From contig NZ_VLOG01000019.1 of assembly GCF_007655305.1 (NCBI RefSeq), positions 1-46,191 on the forward strand: DNA of 46,191 bases, in the 5' to 3' direction. The notes below the pieces were generated by a model. That model saw nothing but the letters and a program-made list of their open reading frames with translations, had not been told where the DNA came from and ran no database searches. The DNA is from Algoriphagus algorifonticola. Its GTDB lineage: Bacteria > Bacteroidota > Bacteroidia > Cytophagales > Cyclobacteriaceae. Positions 10,501-20,612 of the stretch are shown here, one piece after another (the stretch's first letter is position 1; the number at the start of each line of letters is the position of its first letter). A program made the translations under genes and the position numbers.

Positions 10501-11275
10501 CCCAGGTAAAAAGTGGATAGGTTTGTTGAAATAAGTGATCTGATGTAGAACCGCAGGTTCCCCCCTGAGTCATTTTATTCCCGCCGAATACGGCAACTCT
10601 TTTACAATCATCAGAGCCAGAATTGACCACCTTCACTCGTGTTCCTGTCAGGTCCCCTTGTCCTTTTAATTGATAACTTTGACCTTTATTTAGAGTGATT
10701 TTCACAGGTGAACCTGCTGCAAATCCATTGACAGTAGGTACGGTAGGATTAATTTCAACTTCTGTATTATCCTCTGCCGAAACAATCAGCAGGGTGCTTT
10801 CAAAATTATTGGGAGAAAGACTGATGTCATAATAATGAGCAGTGACAATATAATCCTTGCCTATCGCTGTAAATGGCAGAATAACACTTCCGTCTGAACT
10901 GGTAGACCTGAGGTTGAACGCATGGACAGCTATTTTCCCGGAAGAAAAAATATAAACACCTTTATTTCTGATAACACCCGAAGATCGATGAATGATGTCT
11001 TCAGTCGCTGTGGTGGGGATTTCATGAGTAAATATTTTTCCCTTGGCTATTGAAAAGTTTATAGTCTTACCCAAGTACTGAATATAGCCAATAGCGTCTT
11101 CCGAAGCCGTAATGGATATTAGGGCTTTATCCTCATTGTTTTCTTTCAGGTTATTTTCCATAAACCCGAAATAAAACTCCGTACCGACGGTGCTCAACTG
11201 GGCGAAACTACCTTCGCTCAGGAAAAATGAACTCAACACCAAAAAGATTAAAAAGAATCTTTTTGCGTGTTTCAT
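7595..11275 (-). CDS. Giant T9SS-type surface protein, paralogue 2, extended
   Basis: This 1226-residue protein is the largest of the three paralogues. A signal peptide ending GSFAQ is followed by an IgGFc-binding-like head starting LSTVGTEFYFGFMENN, and a PKD domain (WDFGDGSDP). It has four Ig-like domains where its neighbours have two (WLEVIGGE, LWEVIGGK, WVDVRGGS, WAIQGGE). The order is type 1, type 2, type 1, type 2, so a two-domain block of about 180-190 residues has been duplicated. Three SprB-like repeats (SCPGETNGAL, ACSDSGDGGF, SCPGGSFGRL) and a gliding-type C-terminal domain (FDRWGGMVYVGTEGWDG) end the protein. It sits 36 bases after paralogue 1 and 26 before paralogue 3, so the array is probably one transcript. 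Export by T9SS is inferred. Confidence 0.88.
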   Translation of the reverse strand: MKHAKRFFLIFLVLSSFFLSEGSFAQLSTVGTEFYFGFMENNLKENNEDKALISITASEDAIGYIQYLGKTINFSIAKGKIFTHEIPTTATEDIIHRSSGVIRNKGVYIFSSGKIAVHAFNLRSTSSDGSVILPFTAIGKDYIVTAHYYDISLSPNNFESTLLIVSAEDNTEVEINPTVPTVNGFAAGSPVKITLNKGQSYQLKGQGDLTGTRVKVVNSGSDDCKRVAVFGGNKMTQGGTCGSTSDHLFQQTYPLFTWGNEFIHIPLLERTAGELVKVVASQNNTTIEVSGLAPVTLNEGEFYIYEFKSTEIATIKSDKPIAATAIAKSQDCDTPGPLKFGDPLMITYNPNNERISSIVFNSLQSYGFLRHFVNIIVPAESVNETILNGKNIGDQFKAVPGNPNFHYAQIKLSGGTNSLSNPKGLIAYAYGTGNLNSYGFSAGANFESSEYEADSKYEFEVVGERVACFGQEATWMIQPESKIYTQFKWDFGDGSDPVFGQEAKHTFTKEGKFTVSVIASNGAASCALERTYSFDVEVLKVLAEIKGETNVCPGSTQVYELGETANFEKLEWLEVIGGEIVSQSANSLSVKWSETSDAGQIKAVAFAPNGCRGEEIILDIELGSTGLDVIPLGPESICGIQEQSLVYEIPADFEFTGSILWEVIGGKVTGEADQKQVSILWDDDAEERKVFFTLTNTEDACGGISKKLIVEKLDKILFENAQINGSQEVCLGSEITYTFSSTTPFGNLDWVDVRGGSILENGNDFVKIRWIEETENMGLSVIPYNESDCPGELISLEIRIRESEVLLKPKGIETLCGPDFPDQVYEVPNPQTGVQYSWAIQGGEIIGENSGKSVTVRWKNSSEGKVISYSEQTQDPSICPRSSEVLKIKSGEPILLQEQIETLASCPGETNGALEIKVKGGTGNYEFEWEGYPTVKGNKLENIAAGEYQVTVKDESGCGIAEFILTLSEPKGLELTRELEYMRTACSDSGDGGFIAYLTGGKAPYKVEGFDSSWDGEKLTVKGLSKGPFTLFVLDATNCSLAVDGVIGGTEELKVSFVEESESCPGGSFGRLAVKVEGGVGPYQYAWDLGSGIAEVRSTSSTSNFGSNFISDMPSGEYAVTVTDINGCQVMAYGRISETSPQVRMPTGYLPSDGLYYPVSNCSLDHTLKVFDRWGGMVYVGTEGWDGMIKGNEAPVGTYTFVLSYTFSKEGEIETEEKSGIFTLIR

Positions 11276-11311
11276 TTAAATATAAGGCATAAGCAGATTA
11301 GGGTGATCTAG

Positions 11312-14300
11312 CTATCTAATAAGAGCAAAAGCTCCGGATTTGTTTTCTACTTTTAATTCATCTTCCAACAAAAATGAATATTGGAAGACATAGGAATAAG
11401 TTCCTGATGGCGCATTCACTCCAGAAACCGTGCCATCCCATCCCTCAGTACCTGTATAGATAAGTTGACCCCATCTATCGTATATCCAGAGTTGGAATTG
11501 CAACTCACAGTTAGATATACCTTCGAAGAGATCCTTATCTCTTTGAGGAAAATATCCTGTTGGAAGTCTAACTTCAGGTTCAGCTTCTTCGACTATACCT
11601 TCGCCTAAGCTTACACATCCTGAGCCATCTGTGACAGAAACAGCATAATTTCCTTTCGGAACAGCAAGTAATTGATTACCAAGGGTGGATTGGAATTCCC
11701 AAGTATACACATAAGGTCCGACTCCACCAGCGGGAAAGGCAAATAATTCTCCATTACTACCACCTGGGCAAGCAGGCTTCTCCATCCTTACATCTACTTC
11801 AAGAGCTATAGGTGATGTTATTTCAAAATCTAGCGGAATGCTACATCCATTGGCATCCAACAATTCCCAAGAATATACACCTTGAGGCATACCTGATAAA
11901 GTTACACTTCCATTGAAGGTATTTAAACCCTGATAATCAATTGCATAAGGAGCTACACCTCCAGTTATTGTAAAGCTTACAGCTCCATCAGGTTTACCAA
12001 AACAGGAAGTCCCAACGGGACTGATAGACTGGATAGCTAAAGGTTCAGGCTGAATTATTTCCAGGTTTTCTAAAAGTCTTTCACAGCCCAACTGATCTGT
12101 GACTTTCACTGAATATAGGCCAGCTACCAATTCTAAAGCATCAGCAGAAGCTAGTCCTGAATCATGGGACCATTCAAAGGTGTATGGAGCAACTCCGCCA
12201 ATTACTTCCAATCCAATTTCTCCTGAATTCAATCCCGAACAGGAAATTGGAAGCAGCCGAGCTACATTGACTACAAACTCATCTTCTACTTTCACTTCTA
12301 TTTCAGAAGATTCTCCTTCACAAAGTTCATCCACCAAACTGAAAACCTTATAAGAAACAGCCCCTAAAACGCCGGGCTGATTCCAGGAAACCTCAATCTC
12401 AGAACTCCCTTGACCTGAAACAATCTCTCCCCCCGTCACAGTCCAAGTATATCCTCTACCTGAGGAAGCATTTGGAGCTGAATAAGTATAATACACATTT
12501 GGGTCAAAACAAACCTGCATTATGCCATCTGGGTCTTCTGCTTCAATTCGCTGATTGATAATTACAGATTTTATTACTGGTTCTCCCGGACATCCATTTA
12601 GGGAGTAAGGAGTTGCTTTGACAAATGCGGCATCATTGGCCGGCCCCCAATTAATTAGAACTGAATTATCAGTGGTTTCGATAATTTCTCCGCCCTCTAC
12701 CTCAAATTCAACCCTACTAACATTTTCAATAGCTTTGAATGAATAAATTAATTCCTCGACATCAGGGCAGACAGACTCTGCTCCCAATAACTCTCCTTCT
12801 GTTTCCAAAACAGTGACGCTGAAGGTAACCTCCTCGCGTTGATCACATGAATTAGGGCTGATAGCTGCCAAAACACTTACTTCATATTCTCCTGGCTCGG
12901 TAAAGGTGTGAGTCACCTGAGCACCTTCCTGGATATCACTTCCATCTCCAAAATTCCATACAAAATAGGTGAAATCAGGATTTTCAGAATTGATAATCCA
13001 ATCACCTACCTGATTTAAACAGGCAATATTTTCGCCTTGCACGTCAAATTCATATTCGGATTCTGTTTTGAAATTCAAATTATCCAAAGCGGCACCGGCT
13101 GCATATCCGTAAGACTCTAAATCCCCAAAACCGTATGCGTAGGCTGCAAAACCTTCAGGATTAGAAAGTCTATGCACTCCTTGCGAAATATTGACACGGG
13201 CATATTGAAAATCTGAATCCCCGGGAAGAGATGAAAATAATGCCCCTATATTTTGACCATCCAGAATAGTTGAATTTTGGGTACCTGCCTTGACTACAAT
13301 ATTAACATAATGATTAACTATGGAAGGCAAGGCAAGAGACTGGAAGGTTAAGTCCTTTAAAAATTGCTCTGATGGACTATACGTAATCATAAATGGATCT
13401 CCGGTATTTGCATTTGGAGAGTTCTGCTGATTACAGGCTTGGCTTTTTGAAAACACCGTTACCGAAGAAGGCTTAGAAGTTTCAATTTTTCCAGACTCGT
13501 TAATACCAAATTCAATAGGGATCCAAGTTCCTCTATTTACTGTCCCAACAGAAACTCCATTGACACGCACGTCTGTATTGTCCTCAGAGCCTAAAACTTT
13601 GACTAATTCGCCGGAAGTTCTACCTGAAAGTGCCACGTGAACAAATGAAGTCCCCCAAGTATTCACCGGGTAAGCTTGCTGAAACAAGTGATCATTTGCT
13701 GCACCACAATTCCCTACTGAGGTCCATTTATTTCCTCCAAAAACTGCAATCTTTTTACACTCGTTGGCATTTTCTCCTATCACCCTAACCCGGGTTCCAG
13801 TCATATCTTCTTTGGCTTTCAGCTGATAACTCTGCCCCCTATTCAAGTTAATTGAAAAGGGCACTCCCGGGTTTCCTCCTCCTAAGGTATTGACAGAAGT
13901 AGTGATTTCTATCTGCGTATTGTCTTCGGTTGCGATGACCAACATGGCACTCTCATCGTTGATATTCCCATTGAAATTCACATCTGCGGTCAAAGTCTCA
14001 TAATGAGAAGTAATGTAATAGTCCGTTCCCAATGCTCCAACCGGCAATACCACAGTTCCATCAGCACTTCTAAAGCGTTCATTATATGCGTGAACAGCAA
14101 TTTTTCCAGTACTTGAAATATAGATCCCCTTATTTTCTGTGGTTGCTGAATTCCTATGCAATAAATCTAAATCTTCAGAGGGTACTCTTAGGGTGTATTG
14201 TTGTCCAGCTGTCATGGAAAAACTTACCGATTGCCCCAAGTACTCAATAGTTCCTGTTGAATTTTCGCTGGCTGTCAAAATCAAAACTGCAAAATCAGGT

Positions 14301-14452
14301 GCTCCATTTGAATTTCCTGAAGGTGGTACTCGGTTATTATCCATGAATCCTACCCAGAATTCTTTTCCCACGGTAGAAAGCTGAGCAAAAGAGAGAGAGC
14401 TCTTCGCCAGAAAAATGATTAAAAGAATTGTTGTTAGGTAAAATTTCCTCAT
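11312..14452 (-). CDS. Giant T9SS-type surface protein, paralogue 1 of array
   Basis: The first gene of the array encodes 1046 residues. A signal peptide ending SLSFAQ precedes the IgGFc-binding-like head (LSTVGKEFWVGFMDNN; SADGTVVLP; ESAMLVIATEDNTQIEI). A PKD domain (WNFGDGSD) follows, then two Ig-like domains (FEVEGGE, WTVTGGE), three SprB-like repeats (SCSGLNSGEI, SCFGKPDGAV, ACPGGSNGEL), and a C-terminal domain with IYDRWGQLIYTGTEGWDG. The block NDHLFQQAYPVNTWG in the head is nearly identical in all three proteins, showing common descent. No clear promoter was found in the 165-base gap shared with the divergent ABC-F gene. A role in surface adhesion or gliding is inferred; the exact ligand is unknown. 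Confidence 0.88.
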   Translation of the reverse strand: MRKFYLTTILLIIFLAKSSLSFAQLSTVGKEFWVGFMDNNRVPPSGNSNGAPDFAVLILTASENSTGTIEYLGQSVSFSMTAGQQYTLRVPSEDLDLLHRNSATTENKGIYISSTGKIAVHAYNERFRSADGTVVLPVGALGTDYYITSHYETLTADVNFNGNINDESAMLVIATEDNTQIEITTSVNTLGGGNPGVPFSINLNRGQSYQLKAKEDMTGTRVRVIGENANECKKIAVFGGNKWTSVGNCGAANDHLFQQAYPVNTWGTSFVHVALSGRTSGELVKVLGSEDNTDVRVNGVSVGTVNRGTWIPIEFGINESGKIETSKPSSVTVFSKSQACNQQNSPNANTGDPFMITYSPSEQFLKDLTFQSLALPSIVNHYVNIVVKAGTQNSTILDGQNIGALFSSLPGDSDFQYARVNISQGVHRLSNPEGFAAYAYGFGDLESYGYAAGAALDNLNFKTESEYEFDVQGENIACLNQVGDWIINSENPDFTYFVWNFGDGSDIQEGAQVTHTFTEPGEYEVSVLAAISPNSCDQREEVTFSVTVLETEGELLGAESVCPDVEELIYSFKAIENVSRVEFEVEGGEIIETTDNSVLINWGPANDAAFVKATPYSLNGCPGEPVIKSVIINQRIEAEDPDGIMQVCFDPNVYYTYSAPNASSGRGYTWTVTGGEIVSGQGSSEIEVSWNQPGVLGAVSYKVFSLVDELCEGESSEIEVKVEDEFVVNVARLLPISCSGLNSGEIGLEVIGGVAPYTFEWSHDSGLASADALELVAGLYSVKVTDQLGCERLLENLEIIQPEPLAIQSISPVGTSCFGKPDGAVSFTITGGVAPYAIDYQGLNTFNGSVTLSGMPQGVYSWELLDANGCSIPLDFEITSPIALEVDVRMEKPACPGGSNGELFAFPAGGVGPYVYTWEFQSTLGNQLLAVPKGNYAVSVTDGSGCVSLGEGIVEEAEPEVRLPTGYFPQRDKDLFEGISNCELQFQLWIYDRWGQLIYTGTEGWDGTVSGVNAPSGTYSYVFQYSFLLEDELKVENKSGAFALIR

Positions 14453-14583
14453 TCTACTCAGTTAGAAGACTATAATTTTTCAATATAAGCATCTGATTAA
14501 AATATTGTTGAGAAAAGATGTCAGATGTATAGGATTATCATGTAAATGGTCTGGTATTACAGGAAAAGGAATAATATAATTCC

Positions 14584-14591
14584 TATCTTTG
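14584..14591 (+). promoter_or_regulatory. Candidate -7 box for the ABC-F gene
   Basis: TATCTTTG matches the Bacteroidota TAnnTTTG element and lies 26 bases before the ABC-F start codon. The expected -33 TTTG at about 20 bases upstream is not obvious. Confidence 0.5.
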
Positions 14592-14614
14592 CGCCTTCAA
14601 AAAAAAGAAGCTAA

Positions 14615-16237
<1,623 letters not shown>

Positions 16238-16243
16238 TTTGCC

Positions 16244-17641
16244 TTGCTGCTTCTTGCCATCATAGCTTATCTCGCTATCACGGTGGGAATCGGGGCTTGG
16301 TCTTCCAAGCTGGTTAAAAACTCCAATGATTTTGTATTAGCGGGAAGATCTCTCCCGCTTTTTCTTTCTGCCTCTGCCCTATTTGCGACTTGGTTTGGCT
16401 CAGAAACTATCTTTGGAGCATCCTCCGTATACCTAGAGGAGGGCTTGATTGGAGTTATTGAAGACCCTTTTGGAGGAGCACTATGCTTGGTTTTATTTGG
16501 GATGTTTTATTTACGCCCTATGTATAGAATGGGAGTTCTTACTATCGGGGATGTATTTAAAAGAATTTTCGGCAAAAGGGTTGAGTTTTTTGCTTCGGTT
16601 TTCATGATTCCAGCATACTTTGGCTATGTAGCGGCTCAACTTGTTGCATTGAGTTTGGTGCTGGGAGCAGTAACTGATTTAAGCCTTTTGGAAGGAATTC
16701 TCATTGCCGCGGGAATTGTAGTATTCTATACATTTTTGGGAGGCATGTGGGCTATATCAATTACCGATTTCATCCAAACCACTATGATCGTCATTGGACT
16801 GGTTTGGGTAGCGATATTGGTAGCACAGGAAGCAGGAGGAGTTCAGCAGATCCTATCTCAAGCTCCAGATGAAAGTTTTCAGTTTTTTCCTGAGCCCGAT
16901 TTCACTTCCTGGGTCAATTATTTTGGAGCTTGGATCATTTTGGGCTTAGGCTCTATTCCATCTCAGGATATTTATCAAAGAGTCATGGCTTCCAAATCAG
17001 AAAAAGTAGCCGTACGCTCCACCTATTTGGCGGGGACCTTTTACTTGACTTTTGGCTTGTTGCCTTTATTTATCGCTTTGGGCGCTAAGGTGCTCTATCC
17101 GGAACTTTATTTAGAAAATAAGCAAATGCTTCTCCCATCCATGATATTAAGGCATGGGGGCTTGCCTGTACAGATTGTCTTTTTTGGGGCTTTAATTTCA
17201 GCAATTATGAGCACCACGAGTAGTGGGCTTCTGGCGCCTGCTGCCATCATTTCAGAGAATATCATTAAGCCCTATTTTGGAGACAGACTGGATGACAAAC
17301 ATTTCTTATGGATTCTAAGATTGAATGTGGTTTTCGTAGCCATCATAGCAACAGGAATGGCAAGTTGGGAATCCAATATTTATGAATTAGTCGCTGGAGC
17401 CTCTATCTTGATGCTAGTATCTTTATTTGTACCCTTGACAGCAGGCCTTTATTGGAAAAACGCTTCCAAGATGGGTGCCTTGATGTCTATGGTAATTGGC
17501 ATGATCGTTTATTTGGTCATTTCCAACTTTGAGCTTTCTGTAGATGCTCATATATATGGACTATTTGCCAGCATTATTTCCATGATAGCAGGAAGCTATT
17601 TCTTCCCTGACAAAGCAAAACCGAACTATGAACTATCCTAA
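16244..17641 (+). CDS. Sodium:solute symporter (SSS family)
   Basis: The 465-residue polytopic inner-membrane protein matches the sodium:solute symporter family. The opening helix YLAITVGIGAWSSKLV leads to SNDFVLAGRSLP, the family hallmark, followed by FATWFGSETIFGASS and about a dozen more hydrophobic helices. Typical SSS helix pieces include FLGGMWAISITDFIQ, GSIPSQDIYQRVMASK and AIMSTTSSGLLAPAAI. The substrate cannot be assigned. The start is a TTG codon at 16244: the frame is shared with the upstream ABC-F gene, whose TAA lies just six bases before, so no in-frame ATG exists at the N-terminus. The gene ends by overlapping the next one by 14 bases, which suggests co-expression. Confidence 0.9.
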   Translation: MLLLAIIAYLAITVGIGAWSSKLVKNSNDFVLAGRSLPLFLSASALFATWFGSETIFGASSVYLEEGLIGVIEDPFGGALCLVLFGMFYLRPMYRMGVLTIGDVFKRIFGKRVEFFASVFMIPAYFGYVAAQLVALSLVLGAVTDLSLLEGILIAAGIVVFYTFLGGMWAISITDFIQTTMIVIGLVWVAILVAQEAGGVQQILSQAPDESFQFFPEPDFTSWVNYFGAWIILGLGSIPSQDIYQRVMASKSEKVAVRSTYLAGTFYLTFGLLPLFIALGAKVLYPELYLENKQMLLPSMILRHGGLPVQIVFFGALISAIMSTTSSGLLAPAAIISENIIKPYFGDRLDDKHFLWILRLNVVFVAIIATGMASWESNIYELVAGASILMLVSLFVPLTAGLYWKNASKMGALMSMVIGMIVYLVISNFELSVDAHIYGLFASIISMIAGSYFFPDKAKPNYELS

Positions 17642-18809
17642 GATAATTTTAAAAAAAGGAAAAGAAATTTCACTCATGCGAAAGCATCATTGGGTTTTTT
17701 CAGGTGCCATTGCACAAATGGACTCTGATCTTGAATCCGGTCAACTGGTGGCTGTTTATTCTTCTAGGAATACTTTTTTGGGAATAGGTCATTTTTCCCA
17801 CGGCTCAATCATGGTCAGGATTATCAGTTTCGAGGAAGAGCAAATTGACCTTTCCTTTTGGAAGAAAAGAATCCAATCAGCTTATGAATTGAGAAAGGCT
17901 TTAGGACTGATCAATAATCCCGAAACCAATGTCTACAGGCTAATTCATGGAGAGGGGGATCTACTGCCGGGTTTGATTGTAGATTTTTATAATGGAACGG
18001 CTGTCATCCAAGCACATCATGTAGGTATGCATGCACATATTCGAGAGATTGCCGAAGCAATTCAGGAAGTATACGGCAAGGATATTCAAGGAATTTATGA
18101 TAAAAGTTCAGAAACCCTCCCAAAAAATCTGGGCATCAGCAGCAATGAATGGGTTTGGGGACAAGCCTCCACTGATTTAGTAAAAGAATACGGAGCCACC
18201 TATAAAATTGACTGGGAAAAAGGGCAAAAGACTGGCTTTTTCATTGATCAAAGAGAAAATAGAAAGCTTTTAGCATCTTATTCCAAAGGAAAAAAAGTCC
18301 TGAACACCTTCTGTTATTCTGGTGGATTTTCAGTTTTAGCGCTCTTAGAAGGAGCAAACGAGGTGCATTCTGTAGATATTTCTCCAAAGGCTATTGAACT
18401 GACAGAAGAGAATATCTCGCTCAATCCTCAAATCCAGGGATCCCATGAGTCGAAGGTGGCAGATGTGGTAAAATACATTCGGGAAATTGGTGACGATTAT
18501 GATCTCATTGTGCTGGATCCTCCAGCTTTTGCCAAAAATATCAAAGCAAGACATAATGCTGTTCAGGCTTATAAAAGACTGAATGCAGAGGCATTGAAAA
18601 AAATTAAATCCGGGGGAATTCTATTTACATTTTCCTGTTCTCAGGTAGTCGATAAAATTCTATTTGCCAATACCATTACAGCTGCAGCTATGGAAACTGG
18701 CAGAAAAGTAAAAGTGCTACATCACTTAAGTCAGCCGGCTGATCATCCGATCAATATTTATCATCCGGAAACTGAGTATCTCAAAGGCCTGCTTCTTTAC
18801 GTGGAGTAA
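17628..18809 (+). CDS. Class I SAM-dependent rRNA methyltransferase, RlmI-like
   Basis: The 393-residue protein has an N-terminal PUA-type RNA-binding domain (about 1-75, KGKEISLMRKHHWVFSGAI), a middle domain, and a C-terminal Rossmann methyltransferase. Motif I is seen as NTFCYSGGFSVLALLEGA, the acidic SAM ribose binder as VDISPKAIEL, motif IV as LDPPAFAKN, and the catalytic-type cysteine in FTFSCSQ. This matches RlmI, which makes 5-methylcytosine at C1962 of 23S rRNA, although the exact target base is inferred by family. It overlaps the end of the symporter gene by 14 bases. Confidence 0.92.
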   Translation: MNYPKIILKKGKEISLMRKHHWVFSGAIAQMDSDLESGQLVAVYSSRNTFLGIGHFSHGSIMVRIISFEEEQIDLSFWKKRIQSAYELRKALGLINNPETNVYRLIHGEGDLLPGLIVDFYNGTAVIQAHHVGMHAHIREIAEAIQEVYGKDIQGIYDKSSETLPKNLGISSNEWVWGQASTDLVKEYGATYKIDWEKGQKTGFFIDQRENRKLLASYSKGKKVLNTFCYSGGFSVLALLEGANEVHSVDISPKAIELTEENISLNPQIQGSHESKVADVVKYIREIGDDYDLIVLDPPAFAKNIKARHNAVQAYKRLNAEALKKIKSGGILFTFSCSQVVDKILFANTITAAAMETGRKVKVLHHLSQPADHPINIYHPETEYLKGLLLYVE

Positions 18810-18876
18810 ATTTCAAACAATTTTAGTCGAGTATTATTTCTTTTGGAGTAATTTCACCCTATAAACATCATCGAAT

Positions 18877-19311
18877 ATGTATACAGGAATCCAACATTTA
18901 CACTCAGGACTTGCTTATTTGGCTCTAATCGCCTTGATCATCGTCATCGTTTTGATGCTAATCGGTTCTCTCAGTGGAAAAGAATTCACAGAAAAGGACA
19001 GGAAAATCGCAATGGTCGCATTTATTCTTGCCCATACCCAATTGTTAGTGGGTTTGATTTTGTACTTCGTCAGCCCAGTTGGATTTAGCCTATTAACTTC
19101 AGGTGGGGCAATGTCTGACCCAGCTGCCAGATTAACAGCTTTAGAGCATCCATTAATCAATATCATTGCTATCGTATTGATCAGCATTGGTTATATCCGA
19201 GCTAAAAAACTGCAAAGCGACCGAGCTAGGTTCAGAAGTGTTTACATGATGTATGCCATAGGATTGGTATTGATTCTTAGCAGAATTCCTTGGGCTAATT
19301 GGTTAGGGTAA
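18877..19311 (+). CDS. Small four-helix membrane protein with conserved histidines
   Basis: A 144-residue integral membrane protein with four predicted helices (about 12-32, 44-64, 90-107 and 122-138). It opens with YTGIQHLHSGLAYL and has histidines at 7, 9, 53 (in LAHTQLLVGLILYF) and 91 (in ALEHPLINI), placed near helix ends where heme or metal could bind. Similar Bacteroidota proteins are, as I recall, often named cytochrome B, but no ligand has been shown here. It follows the methyltransferase by 67 bases. The gene is probably real: it has Bacteroidota-typical codon use and a strong terminator at 19493-19528. The function is unknown. Confidence 0.8.
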   Translation: MYTGIQHLHSGLAYLALIALIIVIVLMLIGSLSGKEFTEKDRKIAMVAFILAHTQLLVGLILYFVSPVGFSLLTSGGAMSDPAARLTALEHPLINIIAIVLISIGYIRAKKLQSDRARFRSVYMMYAIGLVLILSRIPWANWLG

Positions 19312-19389
19312 TCGCAAAACCTGATTCTCCGCAGTCGTGCCAGTATTCATATCTTCTTTGCTTATCCTAATGGAAGACCGAAAGCAGGA

Positions 19390-19413
19390 GACCCAGCCAC
19401 TGGCAGGCGAAGC
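19390..19413. repeat. Dispersed intergenic repeat, copy A
   Basis: The segment GACCCAGCCACTGGCAGG, continuing CGAAGC, is closely matched in reverse complement at 36960-36982 (GACCCTGCCACGGCAGAC, continuing GAAGC). Both copies lie between genes and contain a CTGCC/GGCAG-type palindromic core. This is a member of a small dispersed intergenic repeat family. Confidence 0.5.
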
Positions 19414-19492
19414 TTCTGTGATTTTGATCCTTTGGTCTAATTCTAAGTTATATTTATAATCTTATTGGTAAGAACGAATACACACAAATTCC

Positions 19493-19528
19493 AAAAAAAA
19501 CCGAAGTTTTACCAACTTCGGTTTTTTT
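19493..19528. terminator. Bidirectional terminator
   Basis: CCGAAGTT and AACTTCGG flank a five-base loop (TTACC), with A-run and T-run flanks extending the stem. It separates the convergent small membrane protein gene and the HIT gene and can serve both. Confidence 0.88.
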
Positions 19529-19595
19529 ATATTCTTGAAAACCCGAGCCCCTCCTCTCTCCTTTATTCTCTCGACTCAAGCTTCTCGCTACTCCC

Positions 19596-19988
19596 TCAAA
19601 ACCCTCCTTTTATCTGCTCTGCTATTTCTGCCAATTCTTCCTTCTCCAATTTGAGTTTAGGTCGGGTGAAATTGATATCATCCATGGTTTTCAAAGGAAC
19701 CAAATGCACATGGACATGAGGCACTTCCAATCCGATTACTGCTACTCCAATACGGGTACACTTGATTGTTTTGTCCATAGCTTTCGCCACCTTTTGAGCA
19801 AAAGTCATTAAACCGGATAAAACCATCGGCTCCAAATTAAAGATATAATCTACTTCCTGCTTAGGAACTACCAATACATGTCCTTTTACCAAAGGCATGA
19901 TATCCAAAAAGGCGATGTAGTTTTCATCCTCAGCGATGATATGTCCGGGAATTTCCCGATTGATTATTTTTGTAAATATGCTTGCCAT
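19596..19988 (-). CDS. HIT family protein (HINT/PKCI-type)
   Basis: The 130-residue cytoplasmic protein matches the histidine-triad hydrolase family, which acts on nucleotide phosphoramidates and related substrates. The N-terminal SIFTKIINREIPGHIIAED is the classic HINT opening. FLDIMPLVKGHVLVVPK follows, and the catalytic triad is seen as PHVHVHLVPL (H91, H93, H95). It lies 60 bases after greA, but a hairpin terminator (20007-20027) separates them, so co-transcription would be by read-through. The natural substrate is not determined by sequence. Confidence 0.93.
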   Translation of the reverse strand: MASIFTKIINREIPGHIIAEDENYIAFLDIMPLVKGHVLVVPKQEVDYIFNLEPMVLSGLMTFAQKVAKAMDKTIKCTRIGVAVIGLEVPHVHVHLVPLKTMDDINFTRPKLKLEKEELAEIAEQIKGGF

Positions 19989-20006
19989 AATAGTCTAAAA
20001 TAAAAA

Positions 20007-20027
20007 AATCCCGGCAAAACCGGGATT
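20007..20027 (-). terminator. Terminator downstream of greA
   Basis: AATCCCGG pairs with CCGGGATT around CAAAA. On the minus strand it is followed by a run of seven T. It lies in the gap between greA and the HIT gene. Confidence 0.85.
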
Positions 20028-20048
20028 CCTGACTGTTAATATTTTAAA

Positions 20049-20522
20049 TCAATAAGAAATCTCTAGAACTTCAAACTGAAGCTTTCCTGCTGGAGCGTTG
20101 ATTTCGGCAATATCTCCCACAGTCTTACCTACTAAACCTTTTCCAAATGGAGAGGCCAAGGAAATTTTCCCCGCTTTCAAATCAGCTTCTTCCTCAGATA
20201 CCAAAGTGTAAGAAACAGTCATCCCATTCTTTACATTTTTGATTTTTACCGTGCTCAAAATCCCAACTTTAGATTGGTCCATTTGAGAGTTATCCAAAAC
20301 TCTGGCATTCCCTACCACTGCCTCTAATTTGGCGATTTTAAGTTCCAATAAGCCCTGTGCATCTTTTGCAGCATCGTACTCGGCATTTTCGGATAAATCA
20401 CCCTTGTCACGTGCCTCTGCGATCTGCTTTGCAATATCAGATCTTCCTTTGGTCTTCAACTCGTGAAGTTCATCCTTCAATCTCTTAAGACCCTCTTCTG
20501 TGTAGTATTGTACTTTTGACAT
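20049..20522 (-). CDS. greA: Transcription elongation factor GreA
   Basis: The 157-residue protein is the standard GreA length. An N-terminal coiled coil carries the tip DKGDLSENAEYDAA, whose acidic residues stimulate RNA cleavage in backtracked RNA polymerase. The C-terminal domain includes SPFGKGLVGKTVGDIAEINAP, which binds the polymerase. GreA rescues stalled transcription complexes. The gene has its own perfect Bacteroidota promoter (20613-20644) and a long leader holding a terminator-like hairpin (20551-20594), so it may be attenuated. Confidence 0.97.
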   Translation of the reverse strand: MSKVQYYTEEGLKRLKDELHELKTKGRSDIAKQIAEARDKGDLSENAEYDAAKDAQGLLELKIAKLEAVVGNARVLDNSQMDQSKVGILSTVKIKNVKNGMTVSYTLVSEEEADLKAGKISLASPFGKGLVGKTVGDIAEINAPAGKLQFEVLEISY

Positions 20523-20550
20523 AAAATATCACTTTGTTAAGTAGGTACAA

Positions 20551-20594
20551 AAAACAAAGTAACGGTCGCGTGAAAGGGACCGTTACCTTGTTTT
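20551..20594 (-). terminator. Terminator-like hairpin in the greA leader
   Basis: AAAACAAAGTAACGGTC pairs with GACCGTTACCTTGTTTT over 17 positions with a single mismatch, across a ten-base loop. On the minus strand it is followed by TTTTTT. It lies 29 bases before the greA start but downstream of the greA promoter. It could therefore end transcription of the dehydrogenase operon and also act as an attenuator for greA. Confidence 0.75.
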
Positions 20595-20612
20595 CTTCCT
20601 GAATTTGTAAAA

